A stretch of 64,000 bases of DNA from Acidobacteriaceae bacterium (lineage in GTDB: Bacteria > Acidobacteriota > Terriglobia > Terriglobales > Acidobacteriaceae). Every line of letters starts with the position of its first letter. Within the stretch, counting starts at the first letter, position 1. The notes below the pieces were generated by a model. The model had not been told where the DNA came from and made no database searches. It worked only from the letters and a program-made list of their open reading frames with translations. The DNA lies in the NCBI GenBank assembly GCA_028283625.1, contig JAPWKG010000004.1, positions 62,001 to 126,000 of the forward strand. Reading direction: 5' to 3'. Made by a program: the position numbers and the translations under genes. Positions 41,251 through 49,978 of the stretch are shown in pieces.

Positions 41251-44200
41251 ATGGCAAACATCACAAAACCTCTGATGAATACGCCCCGGGCATTTGCTCC
41301 GGATACGACGTTGCACATTGACGGAATGAGCGTGGCTGCGGAGGTTGGCGAGCCACTGATTGAGGCCATCAATCGTGCCTCTGCGATGCGGGAAGCTACT
41401 CCGATACCACAGGTCTGTTATCTGAAGCCGATGGGGTCTATCGGTTCGTGTGACACCTGTATGGTGGAGCTGAACGGAGAGCTGGTTCGCGCCTGCGAGA
41501 CACCGGTACCCGCCTCCGCTACGGTGCTCACCACCAGCGAGCGTGCCGATGTTGCGCAGCGCGTTGCCTTCGATCGCCTGCTGTACAACCACGATCTCTA
41601 CTGCACGGTTTGCGATAACAACAATCAGAACTGCACGGTGCACAATACGGTCTCGCAGATGCACGTCAAGCATCAGACCGTTCCGTTTACACCAAAGCCT
41701 TACGAGCAGGATCATTCGAATCCGTTTTACCGTTACGATCCGAGCCAGTGCATTGCGTGCGGCCGTTGTGTGGAAGCCTGCCAGAACGTGCAGGTCAATG
41801 AGACGCTCACAATTGACTGGAGTCGCGAACGCCCGCGTGTGATGTGGGATGGGGGCGAAAAGATTGAGGGTTCCAGTTGTGTGAGCTGTGGGCACTGCGT
41901 TACGGTTTGCCCGTGCAATGCACTGATGGAGAAGAGCATGTTGGGCAAGGCCGGTTATCTGACCGATCTTCCCTCCGGTGCGTTGGACGATATGATCGCC
42001 GCGGTGAAGGGGGTTGAACCCTCGATGGGATATCCGCCGATTCTGGCGCTGAGCGAGATTGAGTCGCATCTTCGTCCGCAGCGCGTCAAGCGCACCAAGA
42101 CCGTTTGCACTTACTGTGGCGTTGGTTGCTCGTTCGACATCTGGACGCGCGATCGCCACATTCTGAAGGTGGAGCCGATGCATGGTGCGGCGAATGCGAT
42201 CTCCACCTGCGTCAAGGGCAAGTTCGGTTGGGACTTTGTGAACTCGAAGGAGCGTCTGCATAAGCCGCTCAAGCGCGTCGGCGAGACCTTTGTCGAGATC
42301 GAGTGGGATGAGGCTGTTCAGCTGGTTGCCGACAAATTCACCAGGATCAAAGACGAGCATGGGCCCGATGCGCTGGGGTTCATCGCCAGCTCCAAGTGCA
42401 CCAACGAAGAGAGCTATCTGATGATGAAGCTGGCTCGCGCGGTCATCGGCACGAACAATGTCGATAACTGCTCTCGCTATTGCCAGACTCCGGCTTCGAA
42501 GGGACTAAGCCGCACGATGGGGATCGGCGGCGATACTGGTTCGATTGCGGATATCGAGAAGGCCGATCTCGTTCTGATCATCGGTTCGAATACTTCTGAG
42601 AGCCATCCGGTGCTGGCTACGCGCGTGAAGCGTTCTCACAAGCATCGCGGGCAGCGGCTGATTGTTGCGGACATCCGTCGCCATGAGATGGCCGATCGTG
42701 CTGACCTTTTCTTCCAGCCGAATCCGTCGACGGACGAGGTCTGGCTGCAGGCGGTAACCAAGCACATCATCGACACAGGCCGCCACGATCAGGCGTTCAT
42801 TGAGAAGTGGGTGGAGAAGTGGCCGGAGTATCAGAAGTCGCTTGAAGGGCTCACGCTGGAGTATGCCGAGAAGGTTACCGGTATCTCGGTGGAGACGCTC
42901 AAGCATCTGGCCGATGAGATTGTGGCGGCAAAGAACGGCGTTTGCGTTCTGTGGGCGATGGGCGTGACGCAGCACTGCGGCGGCTCGGATACCTCGAGCG
43001 CAATCTGCAACATGCTGCTGGCTACGGGGAACGTGAAGAAGCCGGGCGCGGGCGCGTATCCTTTGCGCGGTCATAACAACGTACAGGGCGCCAGCGATAT
43101 GGGCTCCATGCCGGATGTGTACTCCGGCTATCAAAAGGCTTCCGATCCCGCGGTACGCGCAAAGTTCGAGGCGGACTGGGAGGTCACGTTGCCGACCTCG
43201 ACCGGATTGGACAATCGCCAGATGATTCATGCCATCTTCGAAGGCAAGTTGAAGGGCATGTATATCAAGGGAGAAGATACGATCACTTCGGATTCGAATG
43301 CGAATGAAGTGGGCGAGGCTTTTTCCAAGCTTGATTTCCTCGTCGTGCAGGACATCTTCTTCTCGGAGACCTGCAAGTTCGCAGACCTAGTGCTGCCTGC
43401 CTCGCCGTCGCTTGAGAAGGACGGAACCTTTACCAACACGGAGCGCCGCATCCAGCGTATCTACCAGGTCTTCGAGCCGCTTGGAGACTCGAAGCCTGAC
43501 TGGCAGATTCTGCAGTTGATTGCGCAGAAGCTGGGTGGCGCAGGTGGTTGGGCGTACACGCATCCGTCCGAGATCATGGATGAAGTTGCGCGTCTGACGC
43601 CGCACTTTGCAGGGGTCAGCTACGATCGCCTGAAGGACTACAACACTCTGCAGTGGCCTGTTGCTGCCGACGGCACAGGAACGCCGATTCTCTATGAGGG
43701 AGAGAAACCCTTCGCGCTGGAAAACGGTAAAGCGACCTTCTGGCCCATGGAGTACGTTCCGCCTTCAGAGCAGATGGATGATGTCTACGATCTGCACCTG
43801 AATAACGGACGCGCGCTGGAACACTTCCAGCAAGGCAATATGACCTACCAGTCCAAGGGCATCTCGTCGATCACGCCCGATACCTGGGTTGAGATCTCGC
43901 CGGATCTGGCTGAAGAGCGTGGCCTGACAACCGGACGCTACGTGGAGCTGGAAAGTCCGTATGGCCAGATTCGGGCTCAGGTGCTGGTAACGCACCGTGT
44001 GAGCGGACGCCAGATGTACATGCCGATGATCTCGGTGGAGGCTCCGGTGAATCGCCTGACCAGCTCGTTTGTAGACCGCACTACCCATACTCCGGCGTAC
44101 AAGGAACTCTCGGTCAAGATGACGGTGCTCCCGGAGCAAGGGGAGTCTCCGTTGCCGCGCCGTAACTTCCGCTTCGGAACACGCACGCCGACAACCGGCG

Positions 44201-44298
44201 TGGAGGTTGAGCGAAAGCGTGCTCGTGCCGACTACTACCAGCCGGGAACAGGCCGCCAGGACAAGCTGATTCAGATTGAAACCATAAAGACGGTGTAA
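41251..44298 (+). CDS. fdhA: Formate dehydrogenase alpha subunit, Cys type
   Basis: The 1015-residue soluble molybdopterin enzyme oxidises formate. In order it has an N-terminal [2Fe-2S] domain (CYLK...SCDTC...RAC, residues about 50-85) and an HxxxCxxC...C cluster (HDLYCTVCDNNNQNC). Two [4Fe-4S] ferredoxin motifs come next (CIACGRCVEAC and CVSCGHCVTVC), then the MopB core starting CTYCGVGCSFD, and the C-terminal molydopterin-dinucleotide-binding domain. The active-site position is Cys411 (NCSRYCQTPA, codon TGC), so this is not a selenoenzyme. It resembles the FdsA/YrhE NAD-linked or orphan type; no NAD-binding subunits are nearby. A DUF1641 gene follows 15 bases later. Confidence 0.9.
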   Translation: MANITKPLMNTPRAFAPDTTLHIDGMSVAAEVGEPLIEAINRASAMREATPIPQVCYLKPMGSIGSCDTCMVELNGELVRACETPVPASATVLTTSERADVAQRVAFDRLLYNHDLYCTVCDNNNQNCTVHNTVSQMHVKHQTVPFTPKPYEQDHSNPFYRYDPSQCIACGRCVEACQNVQVNETLTIDWSRERPRVMWDGGEKIEGSSCVSCGHCVTVCPCNALMEKSMLGKAGYLTDLPSGALDDMIAAVKGVEPSMGYPPILALSEIESHLRPQRVKRTKTVCTYCGVGCSFDIWTRDRHILKVEPMHGAANAISTCVKGKFGWDFVNSKERLHKPLKRVGETFVEIEWDEAVQLVADKFTRIKDEHGPDALGFIASSKCTNEESYLMMKLARAVIGTNNVDNCSRYCQTPASKGLSRTMGIGGDTGSIADIEKADLVLIIGSNTSESHPVLATRVKRSHKHRGQRLIVADIRRHEMADRADLFFQPNPSTDEVWLQAVTKHIIDTGRHDQAFIEKWVEKWPEYQKSLEGLTLEYAEKVTGISVETLKHLADEIVAAKNGVCVLWAMGVTQHCGGSDTSSAICNMLLATGNVKKPGAGAYPLRGHNNVQGASDMGSMPDVYSGYQKASDPAVRAKFEADWEVTLPTSTGLDNRQMIHAIFEGKLKGMYIKGEDTITSDSNANEVGEAFSKLDFLVVQDIFFSETCKFADLVLPASPSLEKDGTFTNTERRIQRIYQVFEPLGDSKPDWQILQLIAQKLGGAGGWAYTHPSEIMDEVARLTPHFAGVSYDRLKDYNTLQWPVAADGTGTPILYEGEKPFALENGKATFWPMEYVPPSEQMDDVYDLHLNNGRALEHFQQGNMTYQSKGISSITPDTWVEISPDLAEERGLTTGRYVELESPYGQIRAQVLVTHRVSGRQMYMPMISVEAPVNRLTSSFVDRTTHTPAYKELSVKMTVLPEQGESPLPRRNFRFGTRTPTTGVEVERKRARADYYQPGTGRQDKLIQIETIKTV

Positions 44299-44313
44299 GG
44301 GAGAACACAGACG

Positions 44314-44772
44314 ATGGCAGTTCCTATCTCATTCAAGCCTGCACCGGTCGATCCACGCCTGGAGTTGATGAAGCAGCTCGAAGCGGCTCCGAAGGAGCAC
44401 GCCGAAGCGCTGCTGGAGCTATTCCGCACGCTGCAGACCGCGCACGACAAGGGTATTCTCGGCCTCGCGCACGGGTTGATCGGCGGTAAAGATGTGATTG
44501 CCGCCGAGCTGGGCAAAGGGATGAAGTCGGAGGAGGGCATCGCTGGCATTCGCAATGCGATTGCGATGGCGCGTATCCTCGGCTCACTCGATCCGGATGT
44601 GTTGCAGAAGATCGCCGATGGTTTTGGCGAGACAGTTGCAGCAGCTTCCGCGGAGAAAGAGCCTCCGGGAATGTGGGAGATCTTCAAGCGTGCAACGTCG
44701 AAGGATGCACGTCGCGGTATGAGTTTCGGGCTCAGAATGTTGTCGGCGCTGGGACGGGCTACACAGAAGTAG
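44314..44772 (+). CDS. DUF1641 protein, formate dehydrogenase partner
   Basis: The 152-residue protein is predicted all-helical, without a membrane segment, and matches DUF1641 (AHGLIGGKDVIAAELGKGM, RNAIAMARILGSLDP). In Bacillus a DUF1641 gene (yrhD) lies beside the formate dehydrogenase yrhE, the same arrangement as here. The function is not known; a role in assembly or in holding a redox partner is inferred only from this neighbourhood. It starts 15 bases after the fdhA stop, so it is co-transcribed. Confidence 0.85.
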   Translation: MAVPISFKPAPVDPRLELMKQLEAAPKEHAEALLELFRTLQTAHDKGILGLAHGLIGGKDVIAAELGKGMKSEEGIAGIRNAIAMARILGSLDPDVLQKIADGFGETVAAASAEKEPPGMWEIFKRATSKDARRGMSFGLRMLSALGRATQK

Positions 44773-44798
44773 CAGGCAATCGGATGGAGGTCGGCCGT

Positions 44799-46418
44799 TT
44801 AGTGGTCGATCTCCATCGTCTTCCATGGGCTGAGAACAATCACGCCTCCCACGCCCAGGCTCCAGACGCGCCAGCGGTAGGTGCCGAGATCGGTTGCGAA
44901 GTCCGCGGTGACACGTGTGCGCAGGTGCGGGTCGCGATCGGGTACGAAGAAGAGCCGTGCCGCAGCCCAGCGATCGTCCTCGTTTCCGGTGCCGCGTTGC
45001 CATTCGACGAGCTCGAGGCCTGCTCCACCGTTGTTATCCCACCACAGCTCTGGCCGGGTTCCAACCGCGTCATCATCGGCGGGGGCGGCCTGGCGTATGC
45101 CGCCTACCTTTGCTGGATGGGGGGCAGGGGCCGTAAAGTCGTCGAGCATGCTGATCGCCTCGCGCCCCATGCCGATCGGCAGATCGGGCGTTAGGTGGAG
45201 CACGCGCCAGTGACCGGTGCTTTGATCTTTCCGCAGCAGCACTAAAGAGTGCAGTGTGCCGAATCCCTGTGTGGCGCGCACGGTCGTGCGTACCTGAACC
45301 AGAGCAAAACGATCGTTCGCACTGGCTTCCATCACATCGGAGTGGAGCTGCATGCCTTCAAGGGGGATCACATGCAGACCCTGCAGCGCGCCGGTGCGCG
45401 TCCAGTCCGCGTCGGCGCGAGCAAACTCCGGGTCTACGCTGCTGTCCGGCGAACCTGTGGTGAGCACGCTGCGCACTGCGGCCAGCGCGATCTGTGTAAT
45501 CGGGGCCAGAGTGGGGCTGACCGGTGTCGCGCATCCGGCGCAGGGGCCACCGTCTGAGATCCAGACCGCGAAGGCCTTGGCCTGCTGCATGTGGTTTGCA
45601 TGGGCCAGGATTGCGACCTGCGGCGACCACGGATATTGCGAGGGCATCGTCATCCCGGCATCTTCCACCTGTACCGGGAACGCGACGGCTCCAAGAGAGG
45701 CCAGGACGAGTCGCCAGCCCGAGCCGTTTTCCGTCTTGGTTTTGGTCCAGGTCCAGGGCAGAGGAGAACCGAGGAGGACATCGGGGGAGTCGGTCGAGCC
45801 AGCGACATCGCGCAGTGCCGGAGCCAGATCCTCTTCCCGTACGTCGGAAAGCTTGATCTCTAAACCGGGAAAGACACCACGCAGGCTGACCACGATGGTG
45901 TCCCACTGCGAGGTGTGGCGCTGGTACAGCCTGGAGGCCGATGGGTGGTCCGTCGCCTGGGCGATGGTGGAGAGGGACTCTCCGAAAGAGCCTGCGGTTT
46001 GTCCGTAGCTTCCGGCGGTCTGGCCTACGTTTGAGGAGTCCTGTCCAAAGCCCTGCGGCCCCTGCCCGACGCTGCCTGCGGTTTGCCCCACATTGGATGC
46101 GGCTGTGCCCACTTCGCTGGGCGAAGCTCCGAAGCTTCCCGCGGTTTGTCCAAAGTCGCTTGACGGCTGTCCGAAGCTGCCGGAAGTTTGCTCCTGCACG
46201 GTTTTTGGCAGTTGGATCGGCGATTGCACGGAATTGTTTTCCGGCGTCCAGCTATGGGACGCAGGGTGCACAATCCAGATCACAAGCCGGCCATGCGCCA
46301 GAGGAGCGGTTACCGGGTCGGAAACAGGTTGTGTCTTCTGGGACAAAATTCCGAGAGGGAGCAGCCCGGTTGTCGTGGCTAAAGCAAGCCTGAGGAACAA
46401 GTTGATGTGCGCCGTCAT
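44799..46418 (-). CDS. Secreted protein with ten tandem heptad repeats
   Basis: The 539-residue product starts with a signal peptide (MTAHINLFLRLALATTTGLLP). Residues 78-147 are ten contiguous 7-residue repeats of the kind TAGSFGQ, with Gly fixed at position 6 and Phe, Val or Tyr at position 5. Residues about 150-539 form a folded domain with a CxxC pair (GGPCAGCATP) and many Trp residues; I do not recognise it. Segments such as GLEIKLSDVREEDL and ILAHANHMQQAKAF are not enough to assign a fold. It may be a surface or matrix protein with a flexible Gly/Ser linker. It converges with the DUF1641 gene. Confidence 0.7.
   Translation of the reverse strand: MTAHINLFLRLALATTTGLLPLGILSQKTQPVSDPVTAPLAHGRLVIWIVHPASHSWTPENNSVQSPIQLPKTVQEQTSGSFGQPSSDFGQTAGSFGASPSEVGTAASNVGQTAGSVGQGPQGFGQDSSNVGQTAGSYGQTAGSFGESLSTIAQATDHPSASRLYQRHTSQWDTIVVSLRGVFPGLEIKLSDVREEDLAPALRDVAGSTDSPDVLLGSPLPWTWTKTKTENGSGWRLVLASLGAVAFPVQVEDAGMTMPSQYPWSPQVAILAHANHMQQAKAFAVWISDGGPCAGCATPVSPTLAPITQIALAAVRSVLTTGSPDSSVDPEFARADADWTRTGALQGLHVIPLEGMQLHSDVMEASANDRFALVQVRTTVRATQGFGTLHSLVLLRKDQSTGHWRVLHLTPDLPIGMGREAISMLDDFTAPAPHPAKVGGIRQAAPADDDAVGTRPELWWDNNGGAGLELVEWQRGTGNEDDRWAAARLFFVPDRDPHLRTRVTADFATDLGTYRWRVWSLGVGGVIVLSPWKTMEIDH
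45978..46187 (-). repeat. Ten in-frame heptapeptide repeats
   Basis: Units of 21 bases code for TSGSFGQ, PSSDFGQ, TAGSFGA, SPSEVGT, AASNVGQ, TAGSVGQ, GPQGFGQ, DSSNVGQ, TAGSYGQ and TAGSFGE. The reading frame is kept with no gap; DNA copies have diverged more than the protein pattern. Confidence 0.85.
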
Positions 46419-46507
46419 GGATCCCTCGTAAGCTTCTATGGTCTATGGACGAGGCAAAGCTTGGGAAGTAGCACCCTTGGAGCCTTTTCACGAATCCAAT
46501 CGCTGTG

Positions 46508-47587
46508 ATGGCTCAAGGGTTGCGTTTATCGGTATTGGATCAGGTCCCGGTTCCGGAGGGGTTTACGCCTCGTCAGGCACTTGAAAACTCGCTGGATCTG
46601 GCACAGCATGTGGACCGGCTGGGGTATACGCGGCTCTGGTACTCCGAGCACCATGCGATGGAGATGCTGGCGGGAACCGCGCCGGAGATTCTGATCGCCC
46701 GTTCCGGGGCGGTGACGCAACGCATTCGTCTGGGTTCGGGCGGCATCATGTTGCCGCATTATTCGTCTCTCAAAATGGCGGAGGTCTTTCGGATGCTGGA
46801 TGCGATGTATCCGGGCCGGATCGATCTGGGCGTGGGACGTGCTCCCGGAGGGGGGCAGTTGGAGGCGTTTGCGCTGAAGCGGGATCGTGACGCTCCTTCG
46901 CGCGATGACTTTCCCCAGCAGCTGGAAGAGCTGCAGGCGTTTCTTGACCGCACCCGCTGGGAGAAGCATCGCGATGCCCGCGGGCCACATCCGTTTGCGC
47001 GCATTCGCGTCATGCCGGAGTCTGCTACCAGTGCGCCGCGCCTGTGGCTTCTTGGCTCCTCCATGTGGTCCAGCGTGATGGCCGCGCAGCAGGGCCTTCC
47101 CTATGCCTATGCTCACTTCTTCTTCGGGCAGGGGACGCGTGAGGCGATCTCGCACTACCAGCGCAACTTTCAGCCGAGCGATGCGCTGCAGACGCCCGAG
47201 GCTACGATTGCCATCGGCGCGATTGTGGCCGATACGCAGGACGAAGCGGAGCATCTGCATGCCTCCGTGCGGTTGCTTCAGCGACGCATCCGACAGGATG
47301 ACCGCCGCCCTGTGGCCCGGCCCGAGGATGCTTTGCGCGAGCTTGCTGAGACCGCTGCCCCGCAACAACAGCCCTGGCCGGTAGTGACTGGGCCGTTCGA
47401 TCAGCCGGAAGGCGAGTTTCCGCGTTACGTGGTGGGAACGCCAGAGAGGGTACGTGAGCGGCTGCTGCAGGTGGCCCGGGAGCTGGAGATCGGTGAATTG
47501 ATCGTGAATACGATCACGCACTCCCATGAGGCGCGCAAGCGCAGCTACACGCTACTGGCGGAGGCCTTCGAGCTTCCTTCGGCCTAG
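46508..47587 (+). CDS. LLM-class flavin-dependent oxidoreductase
   Basis: This 359-residue luciferase-like monooxygenase has a single-domain TIM barrel: LSVLDQVPVPEGFTP at the start, LGYTRLWYSEHHAMEMLAGT, IRLGSGGIMLPHYSSLKMAE, RIDLGVGRAPGG and the late VVGTPERVRERL. These are typical of the MsnO8/YhbW-like subgroup that uses FMNH2 or F420-type reduced flavin to oxidise small carbon substrates. I start at ATG 46508 (MAQGLRLSVL) rather than the adjacent ATG at 46505. The substrate is unknown. The flavoprotein gene follows 43 bases later. Confidence 0.88.
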   Translation: MAQGLRLSVLDQVPVPEGFTPRQALENSLDLAQHVDRLGYTRLWYSEHHAMEMLAGTAPEILIARSGAVTQRIRLGSGGIMLPHYSSLKMAEVFRMLDAMYPGRIDLGVGRAPGGGQLEAFALKRDRDAPSRDDFPQQLEELQAFLDRTRWEKHRDARGPHPFARIRVMPESATSAPRLWLLGSSMWSSVMAAQQGLPYAYAHFFFGQGTREAISHYQRNFQPSDALQTPEATIAIGAIVADTQDEAEHLHASVRLLQRRIRQDDRRPVARPEDALRELAETAAPQQQPWPVVTGPFDQPEGEFPRYVVGTPERVRERLLQVARELEIGELIVNTITHSHEARKRSYTLLAEAFELPSA

Positions 47588-47630
47588 GCTCCCGGTTTCT
47601 GCCTCGTTTGGCTACACTGGGTAGGAACGA

Positions 47631-48851
47631 ATGCCTCACGATTACGATGTTCTGATCGCCGGTGCTGGACCGGCCGGTTGCGCCGCTGCGTTTGATCTTG
47701 CAGAGGCCGGCCGGCGCGTCTTGCTGTTGGATAAACGCCATTTCCCTCGTCACAAAGCCTGTGCCTGTGGTCTTACCCGCAAAACGCTGGCTGCGCTGCG
47801 TTACCCGGTCGATGCGATTACGGAACGTGTCTGCGAAGAAATTGTGTTGCAGCGCGCCTCTGGAGCGCAGACCGTAGCCGATAAGACAAAGGAGCTCCGC
47901 GTGCGCTCTGACCAGCCCATCGCGGCGATGGCGGTGCGCGAGCGTTTCGACGCGTACTGCCTGGAGCAAACGCTTCGGGCCGGGCACAAGGGTGGCAGCG
48001 TTGCGCTGCGAAAGATCGAAAATATTCTGAAGCTGGAGGAGCGAGCTGATTCGGTCTCGCTGACGGTGATGACCGGCGAGGGGCCCATTACGCTGGAGGC
48101 CCCCGTTGTGATCGGAGCCGATGGCTCGAACGGCCAGATGCGGCGACTATCAACCGGCAGCGCCTCCGTAACGGGCCAGGAGCCGGAGTGGTACACCCGC
48201 GGCTTTGCGCTGGAGGCGATGGTGCCCTACGCTTCGCTGCCCGCGGAGCTTCCGCAGGGAGACGCTCCGCTCGACTTGGTGTTTGACTTTGCTCCGATCC
48301 CCGGCGGCTATGGCTGGCTCTTCCCCAAGGGGGACCATATCAACATCGGTGTCGGGGCTTTTGCGCCCTCTGAGACCGATAGCACCGACAACCTCGGCCT
48401 GGTAACGCGCCGTTTGCTGGCGGAGTATACGCAGTGCAAACTGGGTGTCGATCTCACCGCGCTTGGCGCTGAGATTACCGGGCAGTATCTGGGCATGGGC
48501 GGTGATCGCTACCAGCCCAAGGGCCGCGTGCTGCTGGTGGGCGATGCTGCTGGCCTGGTCGATCCGTTGACGGGCGAAGGGATTCACTCGGCGCTGGTCA
48601 GCGGGCAGGCGGCAGCGGCGGCGATCCTTGGAGCTCCGCATGCCATTGCGGAGGCATACGCGCATCACCTGGAGCCGCTTCAGCAGACGCTGCGCTTCTC
48701 ACGCCGCGCGGCAAAGGCGTTTTATCGCGAGCCGGAGCGTGGCTTCCGTGTCATGCGCTGGCCGATGCTGCGGCGCATGGTGCTGAAAACCTATGCTGAC
48801 GGTCTGGGGGGCACGGGGCTACTCGCGAAATTTGCCAAGCTAGCGTCCTAG
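47631..48851 (+). CDS. Geranylgeranyl-reductase-family FAD-dependent oxidoreductase
   Basis: The 406-residue flavoprotein opens with YDVLIAGAGPAGCAAAFDLA (GxGxxG FAD-binding fold). It continues with VLLLDKRHFPRHKACACGLT, the Pxxx-C-GG-like segment of this family, and GRVLLVGDAAGLVDPLTGEGI for the second FAD motif. Members saturate polyprenyl chains of isoprenoid quinones, chlorophyll side chains or archaeal-type lipids. In a non-phototroph, a role in menaquinone or isoprenoid reduction is plausible but inferred. Residues KACACG carry a Cys pair seen in this branch. It sits behind the LLM oxidoreductase on the same strand. Confidence 0.82.
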   Translation: MPHDYDVLIAGAGPAGCAAAFDLAEAGRRVLLLDKRHFPRHKACACGLTRKTLAALRYPVDAITERVCEEIVLQRASGAQTVADKTKELRVRSDQPIAAMAVRERFDAYCLEQTLRAGHKGGSVALRKIENILKLEERADSVSLTVMTGEGPITLEAPVVIGADGSNGQMRRLSTGSASVTGQEPEWYTRGFALEAMVPYASLPAELPQGDAPLDLVFDFAPIPGGYGWLFPKGDHINIGVGAFAPSETDSTDNLGLVTRRLLAEYTQCKLGVDLTALGAEITGQYLGMGGDRYQPKGRVLLVGDAAGLVDPLTGEGIHSALVSGQAAAAAILGAPHAIAEAYAHHLEPLQQTLRFSRRAAKAFYREPERGFRVMRWPMLRRMVLKTYADGLGGTGLLAKFAKLAS

Positions 48852-48852
48852 A

Positions 48853-48880
48853 TGCGTTCCTGCGCGGTGAGCGCAACGCA
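48853..48880. terminator. Bulged hairpin between converging genes
   Basis: TGCGTT (48853-48858) pairs with AACGCA (48875-48880). GCGC/GCGC inside extends the stem, with a CCT bulge. CTTCTTTT lies 10 bases later on the + strand. Confidence 0.4.
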
Positions 48881-48898
48881 CGATGCGCTTCTTTTACG

Positions 48899-49888
48899 CT
48901 ACTCATCAAAGCGGGGAAGATGTTCGACATCGGTTGCAGGAACCGGTTCGAGCGGCCCTCCGGCTTTGATCCATGCTTTGAGGCCGCCGCGGATCACATG
49001 CGTGTGACAGTTCTCCTCGGCCAGCAGACGCGCAACGCGCAGGCTTGTGGCATCTCTCGCACAGGAGCAGTACAGGTAGACGTCGCACTCCGGAGCCATG
49101 AACTCGCGCAGCGCAGAGAGCTCTTCACGGATACGATTCGGTTCGACGCGGATCGAGTTCTTGATGCGTTGCGCCTTGGGGTCGTAGTAGCCGTGTGAGC
49201 GAACGTCGGCGATAACGACGACCCGGTCCTGATCCTGATACTCCTGCATGCGACGGTGCAGATCGGCCGCGGCGATGTTGTCAATGCGGCTAAAGCGGGT
49301 ATCCCGCACCCAGTGCACCACCATGTACAGAAAGTAAGCCGCTATCACCAACAGAAGCGTGCCCCCGGCAATGTTGCCGATGCTCGCAACCCACAGGATC
49401 GCTGTGCGCAGGACCGGCGCGACGAGATAACCTGCAATGCTCCAGGTGGCGGCGTAGAGCAGTGCTCCGGTGGCATTGAACCGCAAAAAACGCAGAAGGC
49501 GCATGTTCAGGCTACCTGCCAGCGGAGCGGCCACGGTTGCGAGTCCCGGAATGAACTTTGCAAAGAGAAGGGTGCGGGGGCCGCGGCGGTAGAAGGAGTG
49601 CGCCGAGCCGAAGACGCAGGTTTCAGGGTTCAGGCTGAGCCGGCAGATACCGGCCAGAAGCCACCAGCCGGTAAAACGGCCCCCGAGAAAAGTGATGGTG
49701 TCGCCCAGAACCGATGCTGCGGTGGAGCAGAGCAAAACCAGAGGAAGCCAGAGAGAGCCGCCATGCGCTGCGGCTCCCGCCGTCATGCCGATGAGGGCCA
49801 GCGGTAGCGGCAGACCGCAGGAGGCGAGAAAGAAAAACGCAGCAATCGCCGTATAGCCGTGACGGGTAATGGCGTCGAGCAGGTGCAT
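48899..49888 (-). CDS. DedA-family membrane protein fused to rhodanese domain
   Basis: Residues about 1-195 are a DedA/VTT membrane domain (GYTAIAAFFFLASCGLPLPLA, FTGWWLLAGICRLSLNP with the amphipathic re-entrant segments, KFIPGLATVAAPLAGSLNM). Residues about 205-320 are a rhodanese domain with the active-site loop CSCARDATS and IRGGLKAWIKAGGPLE. DedA proteins are linked to undecaprenyl-phosphate or phospholipid flipping and membrane homeostasis. The cytosolic rhodanese part could sense or relay sulfane sulfur. The gene is single and converges with the flavoprotein gene; it is also co-oriented with the receptor gene upstream. Confidence 0.88.
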   Translation of the reverse strand: MHLLDAITRHGYTAIAAFFFLASCGLPLPLALIGMTAGAAAHGGSLWLPLVLLCSTAASVLGDTITFLGGRFTGWWLLAGICRLSLNPETCVFGSAHSFYRRGPRTLLFAKFIPGLATVAAPLAGSLNMRLLRFLRFNATGALLYAATWSIAGYLVAPVLRTAILWVASIGNIAGGTLLLVIAAYFLYMVVHWVRDTRFSRIDNIAAADLHRRMQEYQDQDRVVVIADVRSHGYYDPKAQRIKNSIRVEPNRIREELSALREFMAPECDVYLYCSCARDATSLRVARLLAEENCHTHVIRGGLKAWIKAGGPLEPVPATDVEHLPRFDE

Positions 49889-49978
49889 GGCGCTGGAGGA
49901 GTCTCCCGGGGTAAATGTAGGCTGCGTGCTGGTTGGATGCGGGTTTCGGGTGAAGCGTCACTCTGCACCATCTCTGGT

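Noticed and set aside
42469-42483. Selenocysteine in formate dehydrogenase
   Set aside because: The active-site codon is TGC, and no in-frame TGA is present in the gene.
45978-46187. CRISPR-like or satellite DNA repeat
   Set aside because: Units are 21 bases, contiguous, in frame and diverged at the DNA level; they are protein repeats.
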